From Farysia itapuensis (taxonomy: Eukaryota > Basidiomycota > Ustilaginomycetes > Ustilaginales > Ustilaginaceae): a stretch of 64,000 nt of DNA. Each line of letters starts with the position of its first letter. The first letter of the stretch is position 1. Location: contig JALBYC010000010.1 in the NCBI GenBank assembly GCA_023212645.1, positions 310,001-374,000 on the forward strand. The letters are read 5' to 3'. The notes beneath the pieces were generated by a model. It saw only the letters and a list, made by a program, of their open reading frames with translations. It was not told the DNA's origin and ran no database searches. This document shows, piece by piece, positions 38,089 to 49,162 of this stretch. Made by a program: the position numbers and the translations under genes.

Positions 38089-39984
38089 ATGGCTCCCATG
38101 ATCCCCGGAAAGAAGTACAAGCCTTATCAGCCCATCGATCTGCCAAATCGAACATGGCCGACCAAGGTAGCCACCAAGGCACCCATTTGGACCTCGGTCG
38201 ATCTGCGAGACGGCAATCAGGCACTCATCAACCCAATGTCGGGCGAACAAAAGCTCAAGTTCTACCAAAAGCTCGTTCAGGTCGGCTTCAAGGAGATTGA
38301 GGTTGCATTCCCCTCGGCTTCGGATACAGACTTTGGGTTCGTGCGACACATTATCGAGAATGGGATGGTGCCAGATGACGTGTACCTCCAGGTGCTTACA
38401 CCTGCCCGAGAGGAGCTCATTCATCGCACGTTTGAGTCGATCAAAGGTGCCAAGAACGTCATTATGCACATGTACAACGCATCATCCCCCCTCTTCCGCA
38501 ACGTTGTCTTTGGTAATTCGCAACAGCAGACGATTGACCTCGCCGTCAAGCACACAAAGATCGTTCGTCAACTCGTTGATCACTACTCGAAACCGGAGAA
38601 TGGCGGCACCAACTTCAAGTACGAGTACAGTCCCGAGACTTTCACCCAGACTGAAATGGACTTTGCCGTCCAGATCTGCGAAGAAGTGCGCAAGGCGTGG
38701 GGCAAGGCATCCGCTCAGACGCCAATCATCTTTAACCTGCCTGCCACAGTCGAGGTTGGCCCGCCGAATCACTATGCCGACCAGATCGAGTACTTTTGCA
38801 ACAACATCACCGATCGCCAGTCGGTGATTGTCTCGCTCCACCCGCACAATGACCGCGGATGTGCGGTTGCAGCTACCGAGCTTGGTCTTCTTGCCGGAGG
38901 TGACAGAGTCGAAGGTTGTCTACTTGGCAACGGCGAGCGCACTGGGAATGTCGACATTGTCACCCTGGCCCTAAATCTGTTCTGCCAAGGCATTCAACCG
39001 GGCGAGCTCGACCTGTCGGACATCCAGTCTGTGGTCGACCTTGTGTCTGGCTGCAACGATATGCCTGTCCACCCTCGTCACCCCTACGCCGGCGACCTTG
39101 TCTTTACCGCCTTCTCCGGGTCCCATCAGGACGCGATCAAGAAAGGTTTTGCAGCGCAAAACAAGCGTATCGCCGAAGGCGACGTCACGTGGGAGATTCC
39201 ATACCTTCCTATTGACCCTGCCGATCTTGGCTGCACATACGAGGCGGTCATCCGGGTCAACTCGCAGTCAGGCAAGGGCGGCGTTGCCTACCTCGTCGCT
39301 CAGTCTCTTGGTCTGGACCTGCCGAGACGTATGCAAGTCGCTTTCTACCAGGTCATTCAGGAAGTGGCCGATCGCACTGGCAAGGAGATGACGCAGGAAG
39401 GCATCACCCGTATTTTCAGCAACACGTACCACATTTCCTCGCTCGAGGCTGGCCGGAACGAGGGTCGATTCGCACTGCGTGCCTATTCCCTCTCGGACGA
39501 TCTCTCGTCGAGCATCCACTCGGAAGACGGCATGGATGGAACGCAAACCCCGCGCATGCGTCGCTTCACGGGTAAGGTGGTGTACAACGGCGCCACTCAC
39601 GAACTTACCGGTGTTGGCAACGGTGCCCTCTCTGCCCTCATTGACGCGGTCGAGGCCAAGTTTGGAATCCATGCCGAGATTCGTGAATACAGCGAGCACT
39701 CTATCAACAAGTCCAGCGCACAGACCAACGTCGGCGCTGCCGTGTCCAAGGACAACATGAGCAAGGTCCAGGCCGCATCGTACGTGGAACTGATCGACAG
39801 TTCCAACGGCTCGGCAGACTCTGCGCAGAAGAGAAAGCAGCAAGGCTGGTGGGGTGTCGGTATCGACGCCGATATCACCACTGCCTCGCTCAAAGCCGTC
39901 CTCAGTGCACTGAGCAACATCACCCAGCCCGAACAGGTTCTCCAAAACGCCGTCGACACTGCCAAAGCCAACGGCACCCACTAA
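38089..39984 (+). CDS. LEU4: 2-isopropylmalate synthase (leucine biosynthesis)
   Basis: This 631-residue enzyme condenses acetyl-CoA with 2-oxoisovalerate, the first committed step to leucine. The HMGL-like TIM barrel begins with [13 protein letters not shown] near residue 38. [11 protein letters not shown] near 251 carries metal-binding histidines, and [15 protein letters not shown] near 277 is the classical second signature. The C-terminal 180 residues form the LeuA dimerisation/feedback domain, where leucine inhibits the family. The ATG at 38089 is the first giving a normal start. Two upstream ATGs in other frames (37988 and 38037) could reduce initiation or reflect an unspliced leader. 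No mitochondrial presequence is visible on this model, although yeast Leu4 is partly mitochondrial. Confidence 0.92.
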   Translation: MAPMIPGKKYKPYQPIDLPNRTWPTKVATKAPIWTSVDLRDGNQALINPMSGEQKLKFYQKLVQVGFKEIEVAFPSASDTDFGFVRHIIENGMVPDDVYLQVLTPAREELIHRTFESIKGAKNVIMHMYNASSPLFRNVVFGNSQQQTIDLAVKHTKIVRQLVDHYSKPENGGTNFKYEYSPETFTQTEMDFAVQICEEVRKAWGKASAQTPIIFNLPATVEVGPPNHYADQIEYFCNNITDRQSVIVSLHPHNDRGCAVAATELGLLAGGDRVEGCLLGNGERTGNVDIVTLALNLFCQGIQPGELDLSDIQSVVDLVSGCNDMPVHPRHPYAGDLVFTAFSGSHQDAIKKGFAAQNKRIAEGDVTWEIPYLPIDPADLGCTYEAVIRVNSQSGKGGVAYLVAQSLGLDLPRRMQVAFYQVIQEVADRTGKEMTQEGITRIFSNTYHISSLEAGRNEGRFALRAYSLSDDLSSSIHSEDGMDGTQTPRMRRFTGKVVYNGATHELTGVGNGALSALIDAVEAKFGIHAEIREYSEHSINKSSAQTNVGAAVSKDNMSKVQAASYVELIDSSNGSADSAQKRKQQGWWGVGIDADITTASLKAVLSALSNITQPEQVLQNAVDTAKANGTH

Positions 39985-40105
39985 GTACGTCTTTTTACTA
40001 TCCCAGCTCTTTCCAGCCGCTCACTTGCGTAATACCAGTGTTCCCCTACCTCTTCTTCGTAGCAAGTGTTATTCAGGGGTGGAAGCGACATGTGATGCTG
40101 GAGTA

Positions 40106-40868
40106 CTACAGTCGGGCACGGGTGGGAACAGGCGCGGGACTACCAGCGCCGTAGTCGCTGTCCTTCTCGCCGTGACCCTCGCGCTCGTCTACGGATGTGA
40201 GAGTGACTTTGTCGTCAATGACAGCCGTAGGAGAGGCTGTGCCGTAGATCTTGGAGCGTTCGTGAGACAGCAGCGTGGCTATCTTGAGTGCTTTATCCAA
40301 GTCACCACGGATCTTGATCTGCAAATTGAAAGGGCCCAAAGCGGGGACGATGTCAGCTACTGTACCACCACCCAAAAGCGGAAGACGGGGTGGTGAAACT
40401 TACTCTGCCCTGGTTGTAGAGGGTCTGTGGGTGGGCTTTGCCGGTAGCCAGGTCGACAAAGTCGCGGTCTCTGCACTCGACAATGACGTCCGGTTTGCGT
40501 TTGCGGCCGAGAACGGTTTTGGGAGGATGTCCACGTCCGATGTGCATCTTGTTCTTCATATCGACATACCACAGTGCGGGGCGGAGTGCGCCACCGGAGG
40601 TCGAGACCTGGCCCGAAGTCGGTCTGGTGCGCGGATTGCTTGCATCAATCACCGTCTGTGGCTGGATCACAAACAGGTAGATGCTCTGCAGTGATCGTCC
40701 GAGGCGCTTTCGCGAGGGAAAACCAGCGGGCGGATTGCGTAGATACTGCGCGGTCAGGGCAAACACTCTGCTCGAGTCAAAGCCAGGACAGGCAAGGTCG
40801 TCCTGTGTATCCAGCGCCTTGTACGCCTCCTCGCGCATTCGTTCATCTGCCTTACTCTCGGACGACAT
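40106..40868 (-). CDS. SCP2 sterol-carrier-domain protein with PTS1-like ARL end
   Basis: This is a 225-residue protein with two exons, 40868-40404 and 40318-40106; the 85-base intron has a GTAAGT donor and TGCAG acceptor and falls between codons. Its centre and C-terminal part are an SCP2 lipid-transfer domain. The strand-helix elements PALWYVDMKNK, VIVECRDRDFVDLATGKAHP and IKIRGDLDKALKIATLL are visible, the last only after splicing. The extreme C-terminus is Ala-Arg-Leu, which fits the peroxisomal PTS1 consensus. Peroxisomal lipid or acyl-CoA handling is therefore likely by family and signal, though not shown. A TATATA motif lies about 50 bases upstream. The ATG at 40868 is the first in frame. 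Confidence 0.8.
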
Positions 40869-40915
40869 CGTGCTCAATGTATGAGTGGTCAGTTGCAACT
40901 GCTCCCTCTCCTGAG

Positions 40916-40921
40916 TATATA
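40916..40921 (-). promoter_or_regulatory. TATA-like element upstream of the SCP2 gene
   Basis: CATATATAC lies 48-53 bases before the SCP2-protein ATG on the minus strand. Spacing suits a TATA box with a short leader; no start site is known. Confidence 0.35.
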
Positions 40922-41046
40922 TGGTGCCTGGGCTAACCCCGCATTTCTAGATCAATTTATACCGTGAAACTCGCTTCATCACGTGACACGTCTTTTCACT
41001 GCCTTCACACCCCATGTGGCCATGTGTCGTTGTAGATTGGTAGTGC

Positions 41047-44000
41047 TCACATAACATGGCAATCCTCTGAGATCTTGAAGCCAAAGATCTCGTGATCGAC
41101 CTGCTTTTCTATGCTTTTGAAGTCAGATCTCGACTATCGGGGCGCAATAAACGTGTCAGAGAACATGAGCAGCAAAGGGGGGAATGGGACGTACGTACTT
41201 TGAGAAATTCGTAAAGCTCCTCACTGCCAAAGACGAACCGCTCTTCGCGTCCGCCACCAGCAGCGGCGTTTCCCGCGCTGTTTCCCCCGACTGCGGCCTT
41301 GGTTTTGAGGAGCGAGACGAGTTCTTTTCCGGTGACAATGTAGTAGCTCGACAGTGTTTTGAAAGAGTTGTAGTAGTCCATGATGCCAGATTCCTTGCAT
41401 TTGAGGCTGACGATGAACGAGGTGACGACATTGAGGTCTGAGATGAGCTGAAATCCGCCCATGGGGCTGATGATGGAGCTTTTGATGTGTTTGGTCAGGA
41501 TACCGACGAGCCGGAGCGAGATCTCCTGGTGGAACAGGTCGAGGATCTCGCGGTCGGTGGCACCGACAAGCAACGAGCAGTGGAAGCGAAGTACTTCGAT
41601 GCATTCACGCACTGCTTTCGTAGGACTACCAAGATCGTGCATCGTCTCGCGCGCCCCCGAGTTGTAATCAGCAGGTGAGCGCAGTGAAAATAACACCCAT
41701 TCAGCCCGCTTCATCAACAGGTCTACGCTGACACTGAGTCCGGCGGCAACAAATTCGTCCAGACTACCCTCGAACGCTTTCTTGGCCCTCACCACAGGGT
41801 TTAGAAAATCAGCAGCGTCAACTACCTTGCCGCCACCCGTGCCGAGCGAAAGGTTCGATAGCGTCTGTGCAAAGTATACCGAGCACAACTGTTGGATCGT
41901 ATCGGCGATGTGCGTCAGCTCGAAGAACTGCACCAGAGGCAAGACGCCGTTCTTGTTGCCGGTCGCTTCACCAACTTTCTCATTGTCAGCGGAGCTGTCT
42001 GGTGAGTCCTCGAGTGGGTTCCATTTCGAGATTTGGTCTGTCGCTTTGGTGAAGCCAGGGCCGATATGCTCGGTGTTCAAGATCTGGAAAAATGACAGGC
42101 AGACTTCTTCAATGTCTTCACGTACGCGGGCACCATTGGAGCCTGTGCTGTACGCAGTGAAGGTCTCCATGCGCTTGAGTGTCTCTCTGTGGACTTGAAT
42201 GGCCGATAGAGCCGTGTCGATGGAAAGCAGCAGCTGCAGTCGGGAGAATGACATCCCGTCCACGCTGGGAGGTATGGCCGCCGATGTTGTGGTGCGAGAC
42301 ATGGGTGTCGGGCTAGGCGCGACTTTCTCGGAACTTGCTGCACGAATGGCCACTGGGGCCGGCACCTGCGCTTGTGACTCGCCCCATGCATCATTCCACT
42401 CGTTGTCCCCTCCAAACGTGCCGAAGTCATCCATACCACTGCTGACGTTGTTCATGCTGAGAGCGTTGGTGCCCTTGGGGTGACTATCCTCATCACTCTC
42501 ATCGTCTTGGGCATCAGCCTGGCCCAGCACTTCCTTGCTGAAGTCCACATAGCCGTTGTTGGTATCTTGGGACTGCATTGGCGTGCTGGACCGTGTTGGT
42601 GTAGATCCCGGAATTCCGCTGGCGCTTGCGGTCCTGCTGATCCCTGTTGCGCCACTCGACTGCCATTTGAGGGGATTTAGCTGGCTAAGTCCAGTCCCGG
42701 CCGTTCTGATTACGGCACCACCCACCACACCGGCAGCCCGGGGCACTACAGTCACAGGCATGAGCAGAACATCCTTGAAACCGCTGAGAACGTTGCGCTT
42801 GACCTGAGCCGGGTTGTTGGAAGCCAAAAACGCCGTATCTTTGCTGCTAGCTACGCCGAGTAGAGACGAGGCCGAGTCGCTCCCATGGCAAAGCTGGATC
42901 ATCTGCGTTCGGACCCAGTCGCGCTCCTCTTGGACGTACTCTGAAAGATGCACCTCCCACATGGAAAGCACGATGGAAAGACACCGCTCCGGTGTGACAA
43001 ATTCCTTTGAGATCGAGTTGACGTGGAGAAGGGCGTCGGATATGCGGATGGCTTGTGCGAATGTCGCCGCACATGCTTGCAGGTAAAGATGCACGTCGAG
43101 CGACCGTGCCTTGGACAGAACAGCGGTAATGTACTCACTCACCACTTCATTAGCAACGCGTGTGGCAAACGAGAGCAACACCTGCTGCTCCGCCGGAAAC
43201 ACGCGCGCTATCAATCCGCCATCGGTCGAGACACTGGACATGATCTCGGTCATGAATGCGTCCATCGGGGTGAAGTCGAGCACGTTGCGCGCATTGCTAC
43301 CGACACCAGTCGAGACAAAGTTGGCGTCAGGTCGATGGGTGGAAGTACGCTTGGCAAACAGGATCTCGCGCTTTTCGAGAAAACTCTGTGCGGCTGCAGC
43401 ACCGGGCCAATCGAGCATCTGTAGGTACGTTTCAGAAGAAAGTTCGGCAGTGGTATCCAGCGAGGTTGCTGCAAGATGCGTTGACGAAGCGGGGAGGGTG
43501 GCCGAGGTCATTTCCCAAATCAGAGCGGCATGCTCCTTCATGTCCGCTTCGGCCCGCTCGATGGCTGCAGAGACGTCCATGCCCCTCTGGCCTGCCCTCT
43601 GAGCGTCAGCGCGACGCGCATCAGCACCTTCAAAGGCTGAGAGAAGCACGCCTTCGAGATAGTCGGCTGCTTCTCGAATCGACATGCGAACCCTCCATAT
43701 TTGATCGTCGTACTCCCTTTGCCCGTTCTGTTGGACTTGGCTGTCGAGTCGAGGTGTGAAGCTGCCGAGGACATTGTGACCGATGAAGCGAGCAATATTA
43801 CACACCACAATGGACTGTGCGGACAGCGAGCTCACTCGTCCGTCGGTGAAGACGAGAGATGAGGTGGTAGAAGTCTCGAACAAAAGACTTTGGACGAAAG
43901 GTTTGAGTACGAGTGCTATCCGTTTGAATGTCTGATACGCCGAGTCAGGATTGCTGCTGGGCATGGGCAGACGAGATTCCGTCCGGTAAGAGAACACGGG

Positions 44001-44531
44001 TGCCGAGGAGAAGTGCTGTCCACTTCTGCTAGGTTCAGAGCCTACAAATCCACCAAAGGACTCATCGTCGGGAGTTGCCAGGCTCAGACCACCTATAGCA
44101 GTTTCAAAGTCGCCAAAGTCATCGTCTGTATTGGAATCCGCTGGTACGCTCTTTTCCAGCGATAGCTTTGCGTTTGTTGAAGACCGTTCTTGCACTGTAG
44201 AAAGGTCAGGTGAGTAGCGAAGATCGATGCCTGGAATGTTTCGCCATTGAAGCGAGAGGATCTTGCGTGCCCATAGTCTGTCATCTGCGACAAAGCGAGC
44301 GAGCGGCCGACCTGCCAAAGCACAATGGCCGAGATCCGCTACTGGAACATAACCCAAGATGCGCTGGACGACGCTCGAAGGCAATTGACCGATGGCAAAA
44401 GGGTCCAGTGCTGTGTCTGTTGCCGCTGGACCAGTTGCTATGGAAGACACTGCAGATGGCGCAGCTGGATTGAGAGCGCTGCTACCTTGACCTCGTGAAG
44501 TGGGCACAAGTGGTGCCCATGTCTTGTCCAT
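41047..44531 (-). CDS. RCY1: Recyclin-1-like F-box protein with Sec10-like region and CaaX end
   Basis: This protein matches recyclin-1, an F-box factor in endosomal and exocytic membrane recycling. The F-box is near residues 45-80 (FAIGQLPSSVVQRILGYVP). A long Sec10/exocyst-like helical region follows to the end, interrupted by Ser-rich linkers. The main exon is 44531-41199. I infer a second exon, 41133-41047, after a 65-base intron (GTACGT donor, GATAG acceptor, phase 0). It adds 28 residues reading SRSDFKSIEKQVDHEIFGFK and ending CHVM, for 1139 in total. CHVM is a CaaX box; yeast Rcy1 also ends in a CaaX motif. Without splicing the frame runs into an unrelated 25-residue tail. The ATG at 44531 is preferred; 44687 is an alternative. 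Confidence 0.82.
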
Positions 44532-44715
44532 TGCGGACTGCTCTGCTTTCTGCTGCCATCTATGCTGGCAACATGGGGCCAACGTGTGGAATGAGAATGG
44601 TGAGGATGTCTTGTTTGTTTGCTGTCCAGTGTCCTCCACTATTGGCTGTTTTGTGCCTTTGTCCTCCGCTCGCACGGCCTTCTGCATCAAGCCCTACCAT
44701 GCATCGCCAAGGGTG

Positions 44716-45840
44716 ATGCCGCCCAAACGCACCACCGCCCATGCTCGGGCGCAGTCCATAGCGGCACTCTCGCCAAAGGAACCCTTCACACCCGCTCCGG
44801 ATGCTGCCACGTTCCGCGACTTGCTCATATTCGAGGAACGCCTCAAGCAGAATGCTCTTCGGCTCCAGTCTCGCAAGCGCAAGTACGAGGTGCTCCTCAC
44901 TTCCTTTATCGCCTTTATCCTGTGGATCAGCTACTTTGTCTGGCTCCAGCCGCGTGAGCAGGTGTGGCTGCAGTACGCACTCTCGGCAATACTCATGATC
45001 TGTATGGTCACCTTGTTCCTCTTCTTTGCAAGTGGCATGCATGCAGAGCGCATACGTAGTGCCAACAAGTTTGTACCCCAGTCCAACCGCAGTCTGCGTG
45101 GCTTCAACATGTACCTCAACACCCGTGTTGCCACATCAGCACGGTGGTGGTCTTGGCTCCCCTTTCTCACAGACGCGGCCAGTCCGAAGCCAGCACCCTC
45201 CTCAAAACCCACGCCCAATGGCTCCACCAGTAGCCTTACATCGCAGCGAAGGGCCATGCTCACCGGCATACCACCGTCGCAAAACACACGCGGCGAACTC
45301 ATCTTCAGTACAAAGGTCGATGCGGACTTTCGCGATGGGTACGAAAAGTATCGTGCCGCCTTTGAGCGACGTCGAGCGGAGAAAATGGCGGCCAAACGGG
45401 CGCTCTCCTGGAAGCGCTGGCTTGATCGTATCTGGCCACGCAGCACCACTGGAACCTTGCACATTGCTCCAGCCTCTACTGCATCTAGGGCATCGCATCG
45501 ACGCACGTCCTCTGCTGTTCAGCGCAGTGGTCGAGCAGGACACTCTCGCAACGAATCAATACCGGCATCATCACCCTCTACCGAACAGTCACCTTATCCG
45601 AAGCAGAGGAAACCTCGCACCAAGCCTAAGAAATCATCCGCAGACGAGCGCTCATCGTCCGCATCGGCGCTCGTAGCTTCGTCCGCGTCGGAAACCGAAC
45701 CAGAGTTTAGCTCGAAGCACGACCGGGAGCACGAGCCAAGCTCGGCGTCTGAAGTCGATGTGGATTCCGATTCTCAGCTTCTGCTCGCAGACGACGATGC
45801 TCCCTCAGCAGGCTCTTCGCTCTCAGGTCACGACTTTTAG
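44716..45840 (+). CDS. SPO7: Spo7-like regulatory subunit of the Nem1-Spo7 phosphatase
   Basis: This 374-residue protein matches Spo7, the nuclear envelope/ER subunit that lets Nem1 dephosphorylate the phosphatidate phosphatase Pah1, so controlling membrane lipid synthesis. The family core is FRDLLIFEERLKQNALRLQS at about residues 33-52. Two membrane segments follow near 63-81 (SFIAFILWISYFVWL) and 87-110 (YALSAILMICMVTLFLFF), then SNRSLRGFNMYLNTR. The second half is a long Ser-rich, basic-then-acidic tail not needed in yeast Spo7. The ATG at 44716 is chosen; the open frame extends upstream without homology. It is divergent from RCY1, 184 bases between starts. Confidence 0.82.
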   Translation: MPPKRTTAHARAQSIAALSPKEPFTPAPDAATFRDLLIFEERLKQNALRLQSRKRKYEVLLTSFIAFILWISYFVWLQPREQVWLQYALSAILMICMVTLFLFFASGMHAERIRSANKFVPQSNRSLRGFNMYLNTRVATSARWWSWLPFLTDAASPKPAPSSKPTPNGSTSSLTSQRRAMLTGIPPSQNTRGELIFSTKVDADFRDGYEKYRAAFERRRAEKMAAKRALSWKRWLDRIWPRSTTGTLHIAPASTASRASHRRTSSAVQRSGRAGHSRNESIPASSPSTEQSPYPKQRKPRTKPKKSSADERSSSASALVASSASETEPEFSSKHDREHEPSSASEVDVDSDSQLLLADDDAPSAGSSLSGHDF

Positions 45841-45906
45841 TACACTTCACATGCTAAAATGGGGACAGAGATGGGTTTTACCCGGTCGACGAAACGGAGT
45901 GAGCGC

Positions 45907-48900
45907 CTACTGAGAGGTCATGGAACGCAGCGTTGTGGCGAGCTCCTTGATCAATTGCCCTGTCTCCTCCGCGGCAGTTACTACGGATGCTGCGCCATCT
46001 GCGGCTACGTGCATATCGTGTTGTAGCTTGAACGCCGCTTCGTGAACAGCTGCAAATTCTTCCACTGCTTCGAGTAGAGTGTCGAATCCACTTGCTGGAG
46101 CGTGAGGTGCTTTGAGCGCCCGCAAACTTTCAGCTTGCTGATCGAGTGCATCCCGACACATTGTGAGGTACTTCTTGCCACCTACAGCAAATTGAGCCAG
46201 CGCAGTCGCCACTGAATTAGACAGATAGGCTGCTTCGCTGTCATCGTCCTTCAAAGCAACGCTTCTGGCGTCAAGAAACAGTCGAGCGAGCAGGACAATA
46301 CTGCCCGCGGCGTCGACACACTGACATGCCGAAGCACACTCTTTCCTCGTGCATGTCGGCTTTAGCGAGAGGAAGGACAATGTAGACCGCACTTTGTTCG
46401 CATTGCGCGTTTCCTTAATCAGCAAATTCGTCAACACCGCAAGAGCGAGGTGCACCACGTCCTGACGCAACGCAAGGGCGAGCTTGAGCTGGATGTCGAG
46501 GTCGAAGCTTTGATCACTGAAGTCTTTAGGCAGGCCATTGTGGTGAGCGTCTGAGCTTTCCTCTTCCGCCTTGTTCCTCTTGAGATGGCTTGCGCTTTCG
46601 TAGCAGAGGAAGAGCGCCCGCAATAGACCTTGCAGAAGTTGACCAGACGTGGCTTGAGTCTTGGTCCACTTTTCGTCAATCTGACTCAGGTCGAGTAAGA
46701 GCTTGAATATGGCGTAGATCACCTGCAGCGGGCGTTCCGAAGCCCAACGTAACGTCCTTTCGCCGTTCGTCCCCGCTTCACGGTGATATTGCCGCAGGCT
46801 TGTATTGCTGAAATCAGTCGCAGATATGCAAAAGAAGACGAGATAGCACAGGTCTTCAACCGTGACATCAAAGCCTTTGTAATATCCGCGCTCGTCGTCA
46901 AATGGTTCCAGGCACTTGTCTGCGAATCGGATGCACAGGTCGACGGCATCCAGATCAACAGCCACTTTATCCTCCTCTGCTGGTGCTGAAGCGTCCTCGG
47001 GGGGTCCTGCGATGGAAACTTTCCCGCTTCTGCGGTAATGTTCGAGGGCCTCGAAGCAGGTTTCCCCTTCGAGGTGCAAAATGTCACTAACAGCTTTCAC
47101 GATGGATGCGCCAGCATTCGGCTTAGCATGGTCAGCTCCAAGCTGTTGCAAAACCACACTCTCGTCCAGCCATCTTTTGGGTAGGGCGACCAGAGAGCAG
47201 ACAGTCGCTAGTAGCAGGTTTCGAAGCGTTTGAGCAGTAGCACCGGCAATAAACAGCTTCGACGAGGTAGCAAGATACTGTAGTTCAGATAAAATCTTGA
47301 ATTTGTCCATAGACCTTTGATCTTTGCGACTGCTGCCAGAGTGGAGTAGAGCAAAGCCATCATGGGTATCATGCGAAGTCCGATTGCTCGTTCGCATCAG
47401 CATCTGACACAAACAGTCCAGCAATTGTGATCTTCGCTCACGAATGAGCGATTCAGCATCGCCAGGCGTGCGGAGCAACTTGGCCACAAAGATGGAAACT
47501 GCAGCGTCGAGAATATGGTCGACGCCCACGCCAGCTTGTGCAGTTCGGAGAAGATCGTAAGCACGAATGATCTTGTCGGTCGCTTTGAGTTTGCGCAGGA
47601 AGTCGGCAGATCGAGCCGCTGAAGTTTCGTCTTGTGCATCCTGTTGAGCGTTGTCTTCGTCACTTTCGGGATTGCCGCATAGCATTCGGACGAACTCAAC
47701 GGCCGAAGATTGTCGGACGGAAAGCGGCTGTGTTGCTTCTAGGCCCGTAAAAAGGTACTCGAGATCATCGTTGAATCGCCGAAGCTCACCAACGGATCGG
47801 AGAGAGGTGATGGATTTCAGATTGAGCGTCGGGTTTTGCGACTCGTCCCATTCAATTTCATCCGCGCCTTCGCCCCATCTTCGCAAGAGATCAGCGTAGC
47901 TCTCCCTTTGTGGAGCTCCGGGTGCCGAGGAAGGGACCGATTTCTTGGATGAAGAAGAAGCATGCGCAAAGTCACGCTGCGATCCTGATTCAGGTTGTGC
48001 GAAGAGTTGCATTTCGATCTCGTCTTCAATCTCCCTTGCCGGAGCCTGAGTTGTTGGCTCGTTCAGTAAAGTTTCTTCAGTATGGTCGGCAAGAAAGCTG
48101 CGCTGTAAGCCATAGGTCCGCTTGGCATTGGATGCTGCTTCTTGCTTAATGCCGGCCAATCGCCGGTTTGCGCTGCCGCCACTGGTCTGCGGGGTGGATC
48201 TTCGATTCGATTCCGTTTCTGAAACGTTGCCGTTCATTTCGCCTTCTTCTTGAGCTACGGCAGCTGTATGCAGGCTGACTTCGGGATCAGTCTCTGTTTT
48301 GCGAAGCGATCCGTTTCGGGAGAAGAGCGTCGCTGCTTGTGGGCTGATATCGAGCTTGTTTGTCTTGGTTGACCTCGGCGCCATGCGCTCCATGATTCTC
48401 GCCCGCTTAGACGGACTGGTCAAATTGTCGGAGGGCGAGAAGTCGCCCATTCCAAGTGTCGGCGACTGTGGTTCCTTTGGCAGAGGTGGAGTCTGGCTGA
48501 ATTCATTTTCATCATGGAGACGGATTACGGGATGACTTTCACTGCGGGCGAATGGACTTCGTGGCTCGTCGCCAATCACGTCAAACAGACTTTCGAGGTC
48601 TTTGGCAGGGCGAGTGGGTGTTCTGGAGCGGAAAAGTCCTTTACTTGGCGACAGATAGCCTGATCCTGTTCGCTCAAATTCCCGCGGTGAAGCACTGGCG
48701 CTGCGCTTCAGCGTACGGCTGGACTGGGATAAGGAAGGTGAGCCAGACTTTGATAGTCTCGAAGGCAGCTTGCTTGTCGACGACGCCGATGTTTGCTGAG
48801 TGAATGGGCTTGGAGTACTGGACAGCTTTTGCGGAGACGCTGTTTGTGCACGAGCCGCGCCTCGTCGATTTGGCTGTTTTGGCGAGCTTTGTTGGGTATC

Positions 48901-49071
48901 TGAGGCTGCCAGACCCTTTCCTTTCACATCTAGCGCAAGGTCAGCCGGAGTGGCATCTTCCACACTTGCCTCAGCTTTGCTCTGAGCTGATGATGAGGAG
49001 CCATTTTGACGAGCTTTTCTTCCGTACTGGACCTTTGCTGCTCTCTTTGGCCGGAGAGAGGACGCCTCCAT
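45907..49071 (-). CDS. WPL1: Wings-apart-like cohesin release factor
   Basis: This 1054-residue protein matches WAPL (Rad61/Wpl1), which with Pds5 opens cohesin rings and removes them from chromatin. The first 390 residues are disordered, rich in Ser, Pro and Lys/Arg, with several SP/TP sites that kinases could use. The WAPL domain runs from about residue 390 (ADLLRRWGEGADEIEWDES) through a conserved block near 420-460 (LKSITSLRSVGELRRFNDDL) to near 1000, as helical repeats. The frame is intronless. It is divergent from BIR1 with 91 bases between the outermost ATGs. The 3' end converges on SPO7. Confidence 0.85.
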   Translation of the reverse strand: MEASSLRPKRAAKVQYGRKARQNGSSSSAQSKAEASVEDATPADLALDVKGKGLAASDTQQSSPKQPNRRGAARAQTASPQKLSSTPSPFTQQTSASSTSKLPSRLSKSGSPSLSQSSRTLKRSASASPREFERTGSGYLSPSKGLFRSRTPTRPAKDLESLFDVIGDEPRSPFARSESHPVIRLHDENEFSQTPPLPKEPQSPTLGMGDFSPSDNLTSPSKRARIMERMAPRSTKTNKLDISPQAATLFSRNGSLRKTETDPEVSLHTAAVAQEEGEMNGNVSETESNRRSTPQTSGGSANRRLAGIKQEAASNAKRTYGLQRSFLADHTEETLLNEPTTQAPAREIEDEIEMQLFAQPESGSQRDFAHASSSSKKSVPSSAPGAPQRESYADLLRRWGEGADEIEWDESQNPTLNLKSITSLRSVGELRRFNDDLEYLFTGLEATQPLSVRQSSAVEFVRMLCGNPESDEDNAQQDAQDETSAARSADFLRKLKATDKIIRAYDLLRTAQAGVGVDHILDAAVSIFVAKLLRTPGDAESLIRERRSQLLDCLCQMLMRTSNRTSHDTHDGFALLHSGSSRKDQRSMDKFKILSELQYLATSSKLFIAGATAQTLRNLLLATVCSLVALPKRWLDESVVLQQLGADHAKPNAGASIVKAVSDILHLEGETCFEALEHYRRSGKVSIAGPPEDASAPAEEDKVAVDLDAVDLCIRFADKCLEPFDDERGYYKGFDVTVEDLCYLVFFCISATDFSNTSLRQYHREAGTNGERTLRWASERPLQVIYAIFKLLLDLSQIDEKWTKTQATSGQLLQGLLRALFLCYESASHLKRNKAEEESSDAHHNGLPKDFSDQSFDLDIQLKLALALRQDVVHLALAVLTNLLIKETRNANKVRSTLSFLSLKPTCTRKECASACQCVDAAGSIVLLARLFLDARSVALKDDDSEAAYLSNSVATALAQFAVGGKKYLTMCRDALDQQAESLRALKAPHAPASGFDTLLEAVEEFAAVHEAAFKLQHDMHVAADGAASVVTAAEETGQLIKELATTLRSMTSQ

Positions 49072-49162
49072 GCTCGTGTGTATCGTCTGGCGTGTTCTTC
49101 GAGAGCAACATCAAGCGGAAAGTGGAGAAACTCAATCTTCTTGACAAATTCGTGCTCTAACA

